A DNA stretch of 64,000 bases, taken from assembly GCA_020630875.1 (NCBI GenBank), contig JAHDIH010000001.1, forward strand, positions 372,001-436,000. The letters are read 5' to 3'. Under the pieces are notes generated by a model. The model did no database searches, had not been told where the DNA came from, and saw only the letters and a list, made by a program, of their open reading frames with translations. The translations under genes and the position numbers were made by a program. Positions 45,117 to 53,113 of this stretch are shown here, piece by piece (position 1 is the first letter of the stretch; each line of letters starts with the position of its first letter). This DNA comes from Deltaproteobacteria bacterium (GTDB lineage: Bacteria; Myxococcota_A; Polyangia; Haliangiales; Haliangiaceae).

Positions 45117-45511
45117 ATGTCGCATCTCCCCGTGAAGACGCGCAAAAAGACAATCATCCTTGCCCTGGTTGTTCAATTGGGCCTACTAGTAACCCAACTC
45201 CGAGTGCTTCCCGGTCAGCCCATCGACGATCGCAACGGGTTACATTTACAAGAGCAGAAGATAATACGTGTCGAAGCATTTTGTACCGGCATTCGGTTTT
45301 AAGGTGATCGGCCGTTGTTACTTTATTGCAGTCGGTACCAGTCAGGTCTCGATATTTCTCCCAACGTTCAATCGCACTTATGCTTTTTGCTTCCTGTCAG
45401 ATTAAGTGAGGTTGTAACTTTTGTAAATGACAGGACGTTTGCTTGTGCCCGGTAGGCTGGAGGGTTGAATTCGAATTTAAGCGCGTTCGATTTAACTTGT
45501 TTCATTGTTGG
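45117..45511. other. Intergenic region without a convincing gene
   Basis: About 395 bases between the divergent efflux repressor and the ABC exporter operon. One open frame (45135-45302, GTG) encodes a basic, hydrophobic 55-residue peptide (IILALVVQLGLLV), but has no ribosome site and no -10 box at the right place. Nothing else is recognised; it may hold regulatory sites for the two units. Confidence 0.5.
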
Positions 45512-45519
45512 TATACTGT
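45512..45519 (+). promoter_or_regulatory. -10 region of the ABC exporter operon
   Basis: TATACT (45512-45517) ends 9 bases before GTG 45527; an overlapping TACTGT (45514-45519) ends 7 bases before it. Palindrome ACTGT-CTGA-ACAGT (45515-45528) overlaps the start. No Shine-Dalgarno sequence, so a nearly leaderless message is expected. Confidence 0.5.
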
Positions 45520-45526
45520 CTGAACA

Positions 45527-46459
45527 GTGGAGTCGCTGATTCAGCTAAACAAGCTTACCAAAATCTATAAGGGGCATGCGGCGATACGAGGGGTTACTGC
45601 GACCATTCAGCCTGGCGCGATAGGATTGCTTGGTCCTAACGGTGCCGGCAAGAGCACTCTCATTAAATCGTTACTTGGTCTGGTGAGTATATCCTCAGGC
45701 ACCGCATCAATTCTAGGTCACGATGTTAAGCGAAAAGGAAAGAAAATACGTGAGCTGATTGGTTACATGCCAGAGGATGAGTGTTTCTTTTCTGGCCTTA
45801 CCGGCATTCAGTCTGTGGCCTTTGCGGGAGAGCTAGCAGGAATGGCGTATTCCAGTGCACTGCGAAGAGGACACGAAATGCTCGACTTCGTACTTATGGA
45901 CGATGAGCGGTATCGAAAAGTGGATGATTTTTCCACGGGAATGAAGCAGAAGATAAAGCTTGCCCAAGCGTTGATCCATTCTCCGAAACTTTTGTTCTTG
46001 GATGAACCGACCAATGGACTTGATCCAAAGTCACGTAAGCAAATACTTTCTCTCATTCCTACTCTTGCAAAAGAAAAAGGAGTAAGCGTTGTGATTTCCA
46101 CACATATCCTTCACGACGTAGAATCAAGCTGCGACTCTATCGTAATTCTCGATCAAGGGAAATTGTTAAAGTACGGCAGGATTGATGAACTCAAACGACA
46201 AAGCGGTAGTGCTCACCTCCTGGAGATCGGCGAAAGAAGTGAAGTGTTCGAAAAAGCACTTCTCGCCAAGTTTCCCGAAGCCAAAGAGACGGAGGTTACC
46301 AAGTGGCTAATCCCAAAGCTGGAACCCTCCCAGCGTAGCGACTTGTTTTCCCTTGCACTTCAAGCCGGGACTGCAGTTCGTCGTTTGCAACCGGCGGAAG
46401 ATAGTCTTCAAGACGTTTTTCTCAAAGCAGTACAAGAGGCTAATCATGCCAATTTATGA
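45527..46459 (+). CDS. ABC exporter ATP-binding protein 1
   Basis: 310 residues, GTG start. Walker A LGPNGAGKST, Q-loop GYMPEDEC, signature FSTGMKQKIKLAQAL, Walker B LLFLDEPTNGLDP, H-loop STHILHDVE. CcmA/NatA type with a C-terminal accessory domain of about 90 residues. Powers the permease encoded next. Overlaps the permease gene by 14 bases. Confidence 0.93.
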   Translation: MESLIQLNKLTKIYKGHAAIRGVTATIQPGAIGLLGPNGAGKSTLIKSLLGLVSISSGTASILGHDVKRKGKKIRELIGYMPEDECFFSGLTGIQSVAFAGELAGMAYSSALRRGHEMLDFVLMDDERYRKVDDFSTGMKQKIKLAQALIHSPKLLFLDEPTNGLDPKSRKQILSLIPTLAKEKGVSVVISTHILHDVESSCDSIVILDQGKLLKYGRIDELKRQSGSAHLLEIGERSEVFEKALLAKFPEAKETEVTKWLIPKLEPSQRSDLFSLALQAGTAVRRLQPAEDSLQDVFLKAVQEANHANL

Positions 46460-47414
46460 CATTGGATACCGCGGTTGGGATGGCCCTCTACGAACCGGCA
46501 TCCGCCGGTTTTGGCCGATCTCAAGAGTCGGATACGAGTTAAGTAAACAAGGCAAACTCATGAGCCGGTTGTTGTTTGCTGCTTGGACGCCACTTCTGTA
46601 TTTCGTTCCTATGTTCTTTGTCGTTGGCTATTTTACTCAGCCGGGCAATCAAACTCCGGGGTTCGCTAGCTTTCTAGCAGGGGCTTTGAGTCCAGAGGTA
46701 GCCGAGATACTTGCGGCTGAACCTGAAATATCACGGCCGATTGCGTGGCAGGTTTTGTTCTATTGGTTCTTCGCATATGTGGGGGTGTTTTTTACTTTCT
46801 TGATGCTGAGTTCGGTGGGACCCAAACTGATTGCTGATGACATGAAGAGCAAAGCGTATCTCGTATATTTCTCTAAGCCAATTTCAATTAGAGACTACAT
46901 TCTAGGGAAGTTGGGAGTAATCTTTTTGTTTATGGGCAGGCTGTTACTTCTGCCAGCACTTGTCCTTTATGCAATGAGCATTATGTTTTCACCTGGATTT
47001 GAGACGATTCTTCATACCGGGTACCTCTTTTTGGCAATTGTTCTTTCTTTTGTGGTGTTGACTGTTCCGGTAGCGTTGGTCGTGTTGTTTCTGTCGTCTT
47101 TGATGGAGGCACGTTTCGCGACGTTTTTATGGATGGGGATTTTCATAGCCGGTCAGGTGGCCTCACGCTCTCTTTCCAGCATTCCCGGTGTCGATGAGCA
47201 GTGGAGTATTTTGTTGTCCATCGAATACCAACAACGTTTAGTACTTCAAAAAATCTATGCGATTACTTCCGGACCTGACTCTGCTGCGGAACTGTTTTCT
47301 CGTTGGCTGGATGTTGACCCTCCATGGGAATTCGCTCTTGCGTGCTTGGTGACAATTTCTGTGGTTTGCGCATACGGACTCTACAGGCGAATTAAGGCGC
47401 CTCTTTCTATTTAA
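46446..47414 (+). CDS. ABC exporter permease 1
   Basis: 322 residues from ATG 46446 (MPIYDIGYRGWDG, a known N-terminal pattern of this ABC-2 permease group). About six membrane helices at roughly 45-65, 110-132, 160-185, 195-220, 225-250 and 295-313. Stop is directly followed by the start of the second ATPase. Substrate unknown. Confidence 0.88.
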   Translation: MPIYDIGYRGWDGPLRTGIRRFWPISRVGYELSKQGKLMSRLLFAAWTPLLYFVPMFFVVGYFTQPGNQTPGFASFLAGALSPEVAEILAAEPEISRPIAWQVLFYWFFAYVGVFFTFLMLSSVGPKLIADDMKSKAYLVYFSKPISIRDYILGKLGVIFLFMGRLLLLPALVLYAMSIMFSPGFETILHTGYLFLAIVLSFVVLTVPVALVVLFLSSLMEARFATFLWMGIFIAGQVASRSLSSIPGVDEQWSILLSIEYQQRLVLQKIYAITSGPDSAAELFSRWLDVDPPWEFALACLVTISVVCAYGLYRRIKAPLSI

Positions 47415-48344
47415 ATGCTGCTTCTTTCAACAGATTCACTTTGCAAGCTCTACGGTGACGTCATCGGGGTTAACGATCTCAACTTGTCACTTCCAACAGG
47501 TGTTCATGGGTTGCTTGGACCAAATGGTGCCGGGAAGTCGACACTTTTGAAGCTCATCACCGGACAGCTCAAACCATCAGAAGGTAACCTAAAAGTGTTA
47601 GGGGAAACACCTTGGAATAATCAACGCCTATTTTCTAAGATTGGCATTTGTCCTGAAACCGACTCGTTTTACGACTACCTTACAGGCCTGGAGTTTGTAC
47701 GATTTTCGGCCGAGATAAAGGGGATCCCTGCTTCAGAGTCCAAAGCCAAAGCAAAAGTCGCTCTTGAGCAGGTAAATGGAGGCAAGTTTATGGATCGAGT
47801 TATCTCCACTTACTCAAAGGGAATGAGGCAGCGTACGAAAATTGCTCAAGCGATTGTGGCGGACCCACAGCTGGTGATCTTGGACGAGCCTTTGACAGGA
47901 ACAGATCCTATTGCACGTCAAGACATTATCAACATAATCAAGCGGCTGGGTGAGCAGGGGAAAAGCGTTTTTGTGTCGAGCCATGTACTGCACGAAGTTC
48001 AGGCGATGACCGAGCAGTTTTTACTTATATTTCGTGGAAGAGTTTTGGCTTCGGGAAGTGTTACTGAAGTTCGTAGGCTCATGCTCGATTATCCCCATGA
48101 GGTTACTGTTACATCTAACGCGCCAAAGTTACTGGCTCAGGCGCTGATAGCCAGTACCAACGTACAGCAACTTCAGCTCTCTCCGAGAAGCGTCACAGTA
48201 AAAACAAACGACTCCGCGCACTTTTTTTCAAAGTTAACCGAGCTAGCGGCCTCTTCTGATTCATTTTCCATAGAATCTGTGGTCAGCGAAGATGAGAGCT
48301 TAGATAAGGTCTTTGACTATCTGGTAACAGGAGCGACTCCATGA
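47415..48344 (+). CDS. ABC exporter ATP-binding protein 2
   Basis: 309 residues. Walker A LGPNGAGKST, signature YSKGMRQRTKIAQAI, Walker B LVILDEPLTGTDP, H-loop SSHVLHEVQ. Paralogous to the first ATPase, with a C-terminal domain of about 90 residues. Starts at the base after the permease stop; overlaps the second permease by four bases. Confidence 0.93.
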   Translation: MLLLSTDSLCKLYGDVIGVNDLNLSLPTGVHGLLGPNGAGKSTLLKLITGQLKPSEGNLKVLGETPWNNQRLFSKIGICPETDSFYDYLTGLEFVRFSAEIKGIPASESKAKAKVALEQVNGGKFMDRVISTYSKGMRQRTKIAQAIVADPQLVILDEPLTGTDPIARQDIINIIKRLGEQGKSVFVSSHVLHEVQAMTEQFLLIFRGRVLASGSVTEVRRLMLDYPHEVTVTSNAPKLLAQALIASTNVQQLQLSPRSVTVKTNDSAHFFSKLTELAASSDSFSIESVVSEDESLDKVFDYLVTGATP

Positions 48345-49093
48345 ATTGGTCTGTCTTTAAATTGACCCTCCGTTCAGCAGCGCAGAAAAAGAGTCTATTG
48401 GTACTTATCAGCTTTTTGACGTTTCCTTTGCTGCTTGCATGGCTCGTACGAGGTAGCTTTTCCGGTCAGGAAGGGGTTGTATTCAATAATATCTTCTTCT
48501 TTCTAATGTATCCGGTCTTTGCGAGTGGGCTGCTTGCACTACTGGCAGGTACCGGTTTGATCAAGGGGGAGCAACAGTCCGGCACCATCGTCTATCTGCT
48601 TACGAGTCCTGTCACTCGGCGACAACTATTTTTATCCAAACTCTTGGCGACGATATTCGTTTTGTTCTCGCTTACCACTGTCAGTTTACTCTTGTGCACG
48701 CTCATATTAGGAGGTGTAGGTGAAAACTCTTCTGTCTTCCGGCTTGTTTTGGCAATCCTTTTTGCTACGGCTGGGTACAACACACTTTACTTTTTTCTGT
48801 CGACTTTAGTTACCAAAAAGACCATGACGATTGTGTTCGTCATTGGAATGGCTGAGTTTGCAGTCTCCCTTTTTCCAGCGCTAGTAAACCGGTTCACCTT
48901 TTCGTATTATTGTCGTTCTGTGGTGCTATCGCCCTACAGCGACTCTATAGAAAGTCCATTGCTACAGCGAGCTCTTGGCGACGAACCCATGTTGGTTTCG
49001 ATGATTTGCGTAACGGCATTGTGCGCTTGTTTGTTTTTCCTCGCAACGTGGATAATCGACAAGAAAGAATTTCTTCCATCCGCAGAGTCATGA
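48341..49093 (+). CDS. ABC exporter permease 2 (ABC-2 type)
   Basis: 250 residues, six hydrophobic helices. GLIKGEQQSGTIVYLLTSPVTRRQLFLSKLLA is the cytoplasmic coupling region of NosY/ABC-2 permeases. With the three genes before it, it makes a two-ATPase, two-permease unit that could form one heterodimeric exporter or two separate ones. No terminator seen; 258 bases follow that hold the frame extension of the convergent lipoprotein gene. Confidence 0.85.
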   Translation: MNWSVFKLTLRSAAQKKSLLVLISFLTFPLLLAWLVRGSFSGQEGVVFNNIFFFLMYPVFASGLLALLAGTGLIKGEQQSGTIVYLLTSPVTRRQLFLSKLLATIFVLFSLTTVSLLLCTLILGGVGENSSVFRLVLAILFATAGYNTLYFFLSTLVTKKTMTIVFVIGMAEFAVSLFPALVNRFTFSYYCRSVVLSPYSDSIESPLLQRALGDEPMLVSMICVTALCACLFFLATWIIDKKEFLPSAES

Positions 49094-49098
49094 ATTAG

Positions 49099-49381
49099 CT
49101 ATCCTCCCCACGAAATAGTGATGGTCACTTCTACTAAGCCATTTCGTAGAGTTTTGTTGCCTTTGATCTCTACCCAGCCGCAATGCTCGAAGCCCACGGC
49201 GTTAGCTAAGGCACACGCTTTTTCTTTTCGCGTCTTTTGAGATAGTTTTTGCCACTCAGCTTGAGGCATCTCAAAAATCGCCTCCTGGACATGAGTGTTT
49301 AAAAACTTGACTGACTTAGGTGGCCCGGTGGTCGCAAATCGCTTGCGGAGCTCATTGGTGAATGTTAGCGAGTTTTTTTTT
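49099..49381 (-). other. Startless 93-codon extension linked to the lipoprotein gene by an A9 run
   Basis: On the minus strand, reading past the homopolymer A9 (49381-49373) one base short, the lipoprotein frame opens into KKNSLTFTNELRKRFATTG... and continues to TAG at 49101-49099, encoding IFEMPQAEWQKLS, KACALANAVGFEHCGWVEI, and VEVTITISWGG near the end. The frame has no ATG, GTG or TTG until an internal Met about 51 codons from A9's end, so it is not an ordinary separate gene. It may be joined by transcriptional slippage, a real mutation or a base-call error. Confidence 0.6.
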
Positions 49382-50320
49382 CAGAAGACTTTTCTTTTCT
49401 GCCGCCAGCCGCTTCTCCCAATCAATTTGCGGGCGAGGAAATCGCACGGGACCATCTGCAAAGGTGTATTCAAAATAGCGAACGTCGCCACTGCCCATTG
49501 CGGGTACCAAGCTCGTCATGTCGATTTTCTCAACGAACCCCTCCTTGTCTACGCTGTAGTTTCGCGTGTAGATATGCTTGGGCCCTTCGAAGAACGTTAG
49601 GCTTTTTATTGTGAAGTCGCTATTGTAAGTAAACTGAAGGATGTCGGGATTCTCTGCGCCTGTCGCTACAATCTTTGCTAATCTTTCAGAGTAGAAATAG
49701 TTTATGGTAATTAATGGCTCACCATTTCTTGTAATCGTATTCCTTGAAATTTTTCCTTTAGTTACGTCTTTTACTTCGACTCTCTCTACTCCATAGCCGA
49801 TCGTTCGCTTTGTTGTTTGAGATGGAGCGTGAACATAGGTGACGGTCTCGTTTTTTCTTAGTTCTTCGGTTAAACGCTTCGAGTCGTCATAAGCATATTG
49901 CGTTTCATTGCGACCTTGGAAGTCGCTCATCGTTACCGTCTTTGTTAGCAGTCCATTCGCATAGATATTCACTTTGCTACGCTGTGGTTTGCCGTTTTCG
50001 AAGCTGGTGCTTGATAGTAGTTTCCCGTTCTTGTTATAGATTAGTACTTCTTTCCGGTTGGTAGGAGATAGTCCTTTTTCGCTTTTGCTTGAGTTGGTAA
50101 TTCGAATCTTCGAAATTCCCTTCTCTTTGATAAATGCTTCAGTGAATTCGAGGTTAGAAAAAGGCGTGGTCAATGTGTGGGGCGCAAACGCGAATACAGT
50201 CCTTGAAAGAGACCTCTCTTGCTTCTTTGAAACAGGATGTTTGGTAGTTGATGACGCTGTTGGTTGGCATGCCGCAACTGCTGTCAAAACGAATAATTCA
50301 ACCCAGTAGAGTTTAACCAT
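49352..50320 (-). CDS. Lipoprotein with YD/RHS-like beta repeats, possibly frameshifted near its 3' end
   Basis: 322 residues as read. Lipobox AVAAC at Cys18. From about residue 85 to 270 there are short repeated strands such as EVLIYNKNGKLLSSTSFENGKPQ, YAYDDSKRLTEEL and ITINYFYSERLAKIV, like the YD-repeat/RHS-type beta hairpins of secreted proteins. The reading ends SLLKKKLANIHQ in a run of nine As. A one-base shift in the run would give about 406 residues (see the extension). Its TAAAAA box ends six bases before the ATG. Confidence 0.75.
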   Translation of the reverse strand: MVKLYWVELFVLTAVAACQPTASSTTKHPVSKKQERSLSRTVFAFAPHTLTTPFSNLEFTEAFIKEKGISKIRITNSSKSEKGLSPTNRKEVLIYNKNGKLLSSTSFENGKPQRSKVNIYANGLLTKTVTMSDFQGRNETQYAYDDSKRLTEELRKNETVTYVHAPSQTTKRTIGYGVERVEVKDVTKGKISRNTITRNGEPLITINYFYSERLAKIVATGAENPDILQFTYNSDFTIKSLTFFEGPKHIYTRNYSVDKEGFVEKIDMTSLVPAMGSGDVRYFEYTFADGPVRFPRPQIDWEKRLAAEKKSLLKKKLANIHQ

Positions 50321-50326
50321 GCATCA

Positions 50327-50354
50327 TTTTTAGCATGGAAACGTCGGGAAGCAA
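50327..50354 (-). promoter_or_regulatory. Leaderless-type promoter of the YD-repeat lipoprotein gene
   Basis: Minus strand: -35 TTGCTT (50354-50349), 16-base spacer, -10 TAAAAA (50332-50327), 6 bases to ATG 50320. Confidence 0.5.
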
Positions 50355-50421
50355 TCGTTCAACTTGGCGTGAGAGTTGCGTCCCAGGGCAAAAAAAGGCT
50401 TGTCGCGGTCCCCGACTACTA

Positions 50422-50889
50422 TCAACCTGTTTGGGGACGATACTTAATCGTGAGTCCTTGCAAGAAACGTCGCAGGAATTGGTCTTTGCATTCCCTGCGA
50501 TGTTTATTCCCTTTTTTTCTGAAAAACGCGCTGAGTTCATGCGCACTAATGTTGGTGTTAGTTAGGGCATAAATGCCAAGCATGTCTTCGCTTTTATAGT
50601 TAAGGGCAATTTTTAGCTTTCGCAGGATAATGTTGTTATTGACTTTGGTTTCGGGCACCGGGGGAGGGCCCTCTTTTTTTCCACGTCGCGAGACAATCAA
50701 CCCATTTAGAAAAGTAGCCAAGAGAACATCAGGGCAAGATGCAAATGCGGGGTCGTCTTCTTTCTTCAACCAGCTCGCAACGACAGCTGGCTCAACAACC
50801 GAATCGACCAACGAAAAGATAGAAACCATTTCGCTGTCAGGTATGTTGAAGATGTAACGCAGTCGTCTAAGCACGTCGTTGGTGCTCAT
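50422..50889 (-). CDS. DUF1456 (YehS-like) protein
   Basis: 155 residues from ATG 50889 (MSTNDVLRRLRYIFNI), the usual start of the family; two in-frame GTGs upstream (50922, 50916) could add 9-11 residues. Two tandem copies of the DUF1456 unit: NDVLRRLRYIFNI...WLKKEDDPAFASC...LLATFLNGLIVSRRGKKEG and NNIILRKLKIALNY...ELSAFFRKKGNKHRRECKDQFLRRFLQGL. Function of the family is unknown; cytoplasmic and basic, possibly nucleic-acid associated. Confidence 0.92.
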   Translation of the reverse strand: MSTNDVLRRLRYIFNIPDSEMVSIFSLVDSVVEPAVVASWLKKEDDPAFASCPDVLLATFLNGLIVSRRGKKEGPPPVPETKVNNNIILRKLKIALNYKSEDMLGIYALTNTNISAHELSAFFRKKGNKHRRECKDQFLRRFLQGLTIKYRPQTG

Positions 50890-50974
50890 ACTGTTGTCTT
50901 GACTTGTAGAGTCCACATGCACTCATAGCACGTTTTCAGCACACTTGAGCTACTAATACGGATGGAGACGAGAG

Positions 50975-52078
50975 TTACTCTGCAGTAGCTTTTCTCATGA
51001 GCTCTTGCGACACTGAGGATAGTCCCGCTAATTCATCGCTAACTTTGGCGAGTAGTGGCAAGTCTACAACGAATGCCTCGGAAGCAGCTCTCGAGCGTAT
51101 TTTTCGCAGTACTTCGTAGTCATCCGACGCCCGTTTTAGTTCACAAGCTGCCTGCCTTTCTAGTTCGTTCCACATTTCTTCGGCAAGACTTCCATAGTCA
51201 GAGCGCTTGGGCATGGGAGCCTGCGCGAGATGCGCGCTAGATCGATTGAGCACAAAACCTCCTACCGGCAGCCGCAACTTTCGTGCCTGATCTTGAAACA
51301 GAAACGCTTCGTCTACGGCTTGTTCCGCTGGGCTTGTCACTAAGACAAAAGCGGCTTTATCCGTCTCTAGCATCTTTCTAGTTTGAGTAGCGTCTTGTTC
51401 GAAACACTTGAAGACTTTTTCAAACTGACTAAGAAAAAAGAAAAGTTGCTCGGCGAATCCTTCTCCCGTGAGGGAGCGCATGGTTCGGTCAACGACCGCC
51501 GCAGCGGCTTTGCGGAACATCTTTTGTTCGCTGGCTCGAAACAGCATCATTATCTTTGCGTCGAACAAGGCCGCCAAACGTTCCGGCGCGTAGAGGAAGT
51601 CAAGCGCATGCCTTGAGGGGGGCGTGTCGACTACGATGGTGTCGTATTCTCCGCTCTTTTCGAAACTATGTAGGGCTTTCATCGCGGAGTACTCTTGCAG
51701 GCCGCTAGTCATTACGGAAAGCTGTTGAAACAATGGATTGCTCAAAAATTCTTTCAAATCTCTTTTGTTAGTGATTGCATCGTTGACGGCGTTGCGCGAA
51801 ACGATCATGGGATCCAGCATCCATGCACTGAGATTGCCCGTTGTAATATCCAACTGCTCTAGCTTGTCCGCGGTAAGATTGACTGGCTTTTCCTGCTTGG
51901 AACCAACCCCTAAAACTTGAGCAAGTCGTTTTGACGGATCTATGGTCATGATCAAGACTCGTTTTCCAGCTTTTGCGGCGCTGACGGCAATGCTCGCGGA
52001 GACGGTTGTCTTGCCAACCCCCCCAGCTCCGCAACACACGATCACTTTTCGTTGCTCGATTATATCAGGCAGATTCAT
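50975..52078 (-). CDS. ArsA/GET3-family ATPase, second of a pair
   Basis: 367 residues. Deviant Walker A CGAGGVGKTT at about 16-25, switch region DPSKRLAQVLG, then VVDTPPSRHALDF (switch II). Bacterial ArsA-family proteins include arsenite pump ATPases and GET3-like membrane-protein chaperones; there is no arsB or arsR here, so arsenic resistance is unsupported. Overlaps the first ArsA-like gene by four bases, and the two probably form a heterodimer or act in sequence. Confidence 0.85.
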   Translation of the reverse strand: MNLPDIIEQRKVIVCCGAGGVGKTTVSASIAVSAAKAGKRVLIMTIDPSKRLAQVLGVGSKQEKPVNLTADKLEQLDITTGNLSAWMLDPMIVSRNAVNDAITNKRDLKEFLSNPLFQQLSVMTSGLQEYSAMKALHSFEKSGEYDTIVVDTPPSRHALDFLYAPERLAALFDAKIMMLFRASEQKMFRKAAAAVVDRTMRSLTGEGFAEQLFFFLSQFEKVFKCFEQDATQTRKMLETDKAAFVLVTSPAEQAVDEAFLFQDQARKLRLPVGGFVLNRSSAHLAQAPMPKRSDYGSLAEEMWNELERQAACELKRASDDYEVLRKIRSRAASEAFVVDLPLLAKVSDELAGLSSVSQELMRKATAE

Positions 52079-52962
52079 GACGTTTCCTCTATGCTTTGTG
52101 TCAGTTCTGAAACTATGTCAGCGAACGCGACGTGCGGTAGGTCCACCACAGGTATCGTTGATGTTGCTTTTAGTTTTGCGACTGCATCTCCACACGCAAT
52201 CGTCCGCCCAATTCCTATAGCACCAAGAACGTCCTCGTCCTTTAGCTGGGATGCTAGTGCTACAAGCTGCTCACGAGGTAACTTTGCTTCGATGAATTGG
52301 TTGACGACAATGGCCCCGACTTTCACACCATCATCTTCAAGTCCCTTTTTGAGTTCTATCCCCTCGGTAATCGCTAAACTCTCAGGTAGGACGACGACAA
52401 CAGCTGCGGTTTTGTTAGAGTCGCAGAACATACGTTGGCCCTCTTTGAGCGTTTCTGAAACGGCACCATCTCCTAGTGCCTTAAGAAGTATCTCTGGAAG
52501 TCCTGTGATGGCTAAGGCGTGTCCTGAAGCAGGCATGTCGACGATGACGAGATCGTGTTCGGTAGATTTTACCTCACTAAGTAGGTGATACAAAATGCCG
52601 AGCTCGCGAGAGGATGGTGTGGTGGTAAGCAATTGTTTAAGCGCATTTGACCGCATGGCAGCTTTCGCAAGCGCCTTACTTTTTATTGTCTTTCTGATAA
52701 ACGTTTCTTGGCCAACGTAGGCAAGTAAAATCATGCCGAATATGTTTTCAGCCACGCGCATCTTCGTGCGTCCGAATTTTCGCAGTCCAAACATCGCCGC
52801 TAGTTGAGAGTGGTCATCACCGAAAGCAGATACTTCCGCGACCAGTACGCGCTTTCGTCGGTTGGCTGCAACTTTGGCAAGCGTCGCTACCAGTGTACTT
52901 TTTCCCACTCCTCCTTTGCCTGTTACGAGTAAAACACGTTTGTCAAACAACCCCTCCAACAC
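52075..52962 (-). CDS. ArsA/GET3-family ATPase, first of a pair
   Basis: 295 residues, GTG start. Walker A GKGGVGKST at about 15-23, then VIVDMPASGHALAI switch II, and VVVLPESLAITEGIELKKGL. Shorter than its partner and lacking some C-terminal helices. ArsA-type tandem genes are common in Myxococcota. A TATACT box ends 6 bases before the GTG. Confidence 0.85.
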   Translation of the reverse strand: MLEGLFDKRVLLVTGKGGVGKSTLVATLAKVAANRRKRVLVAEVSAFGDDHSQLAAMFGLRKFGRTKMRVAENIFGMILLAYVGQETFIRKTIKSKALAKAAMRSNALKQLLTTTPSSRELGILYHLLSEVKSTEHDLVIVDMPASGHALAITGLPEILLKALGDGAVSETLKEGQRMFCDSNKTAAVVVVLPESLAITEGIELKKGLEDDGVKVGAIVVNQFIEAKLPREQLVALASQLKDEDVLGAIGIGRTIACGDAVAKLKATSTIPVVDLPHVAFADIVSELTQSIEETS

Positions 52963-52968
52963 TTGAGG

Positions 52969-52974
52969 AGTATA
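52969..52974 (-). promoter_or_regulatory. -10 box of the ArsA-like operon
   Basis: TATACT on the minus strand, 6 bases before GTG 52962, with no ribosome site; upstream -35 is not clear. Confidence 0.55.
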
Positions 52975-53113
52975 TCAGTTTGCCCATGACGCCAGCAGTG
53001 GCTATCGGGACTATTTACCTAATCAAGTCCATTTGATGATTGTTTTGACATTTACGCGTTACTTGATGCTCGGCAATCGAACTTCTCAAGTTACCAATTG
53101 GTTCTGATGCGTT

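Noticed and set aside
45117-45302. Short frame with a hydrophobic N-terminus between the efflux and ABC operons
   Set aside because: Its start resembles the N-terminus of GDYXXLXY proteins only slightly, the expected downstream motif is missing, and there is no ribosome site or suitably placed -10 box.
50975-52962. Arsenite efflux operon
   Set aside because: Only ArsA-type ATPases are present; no arsB, arsR or arsC gene is next to them.
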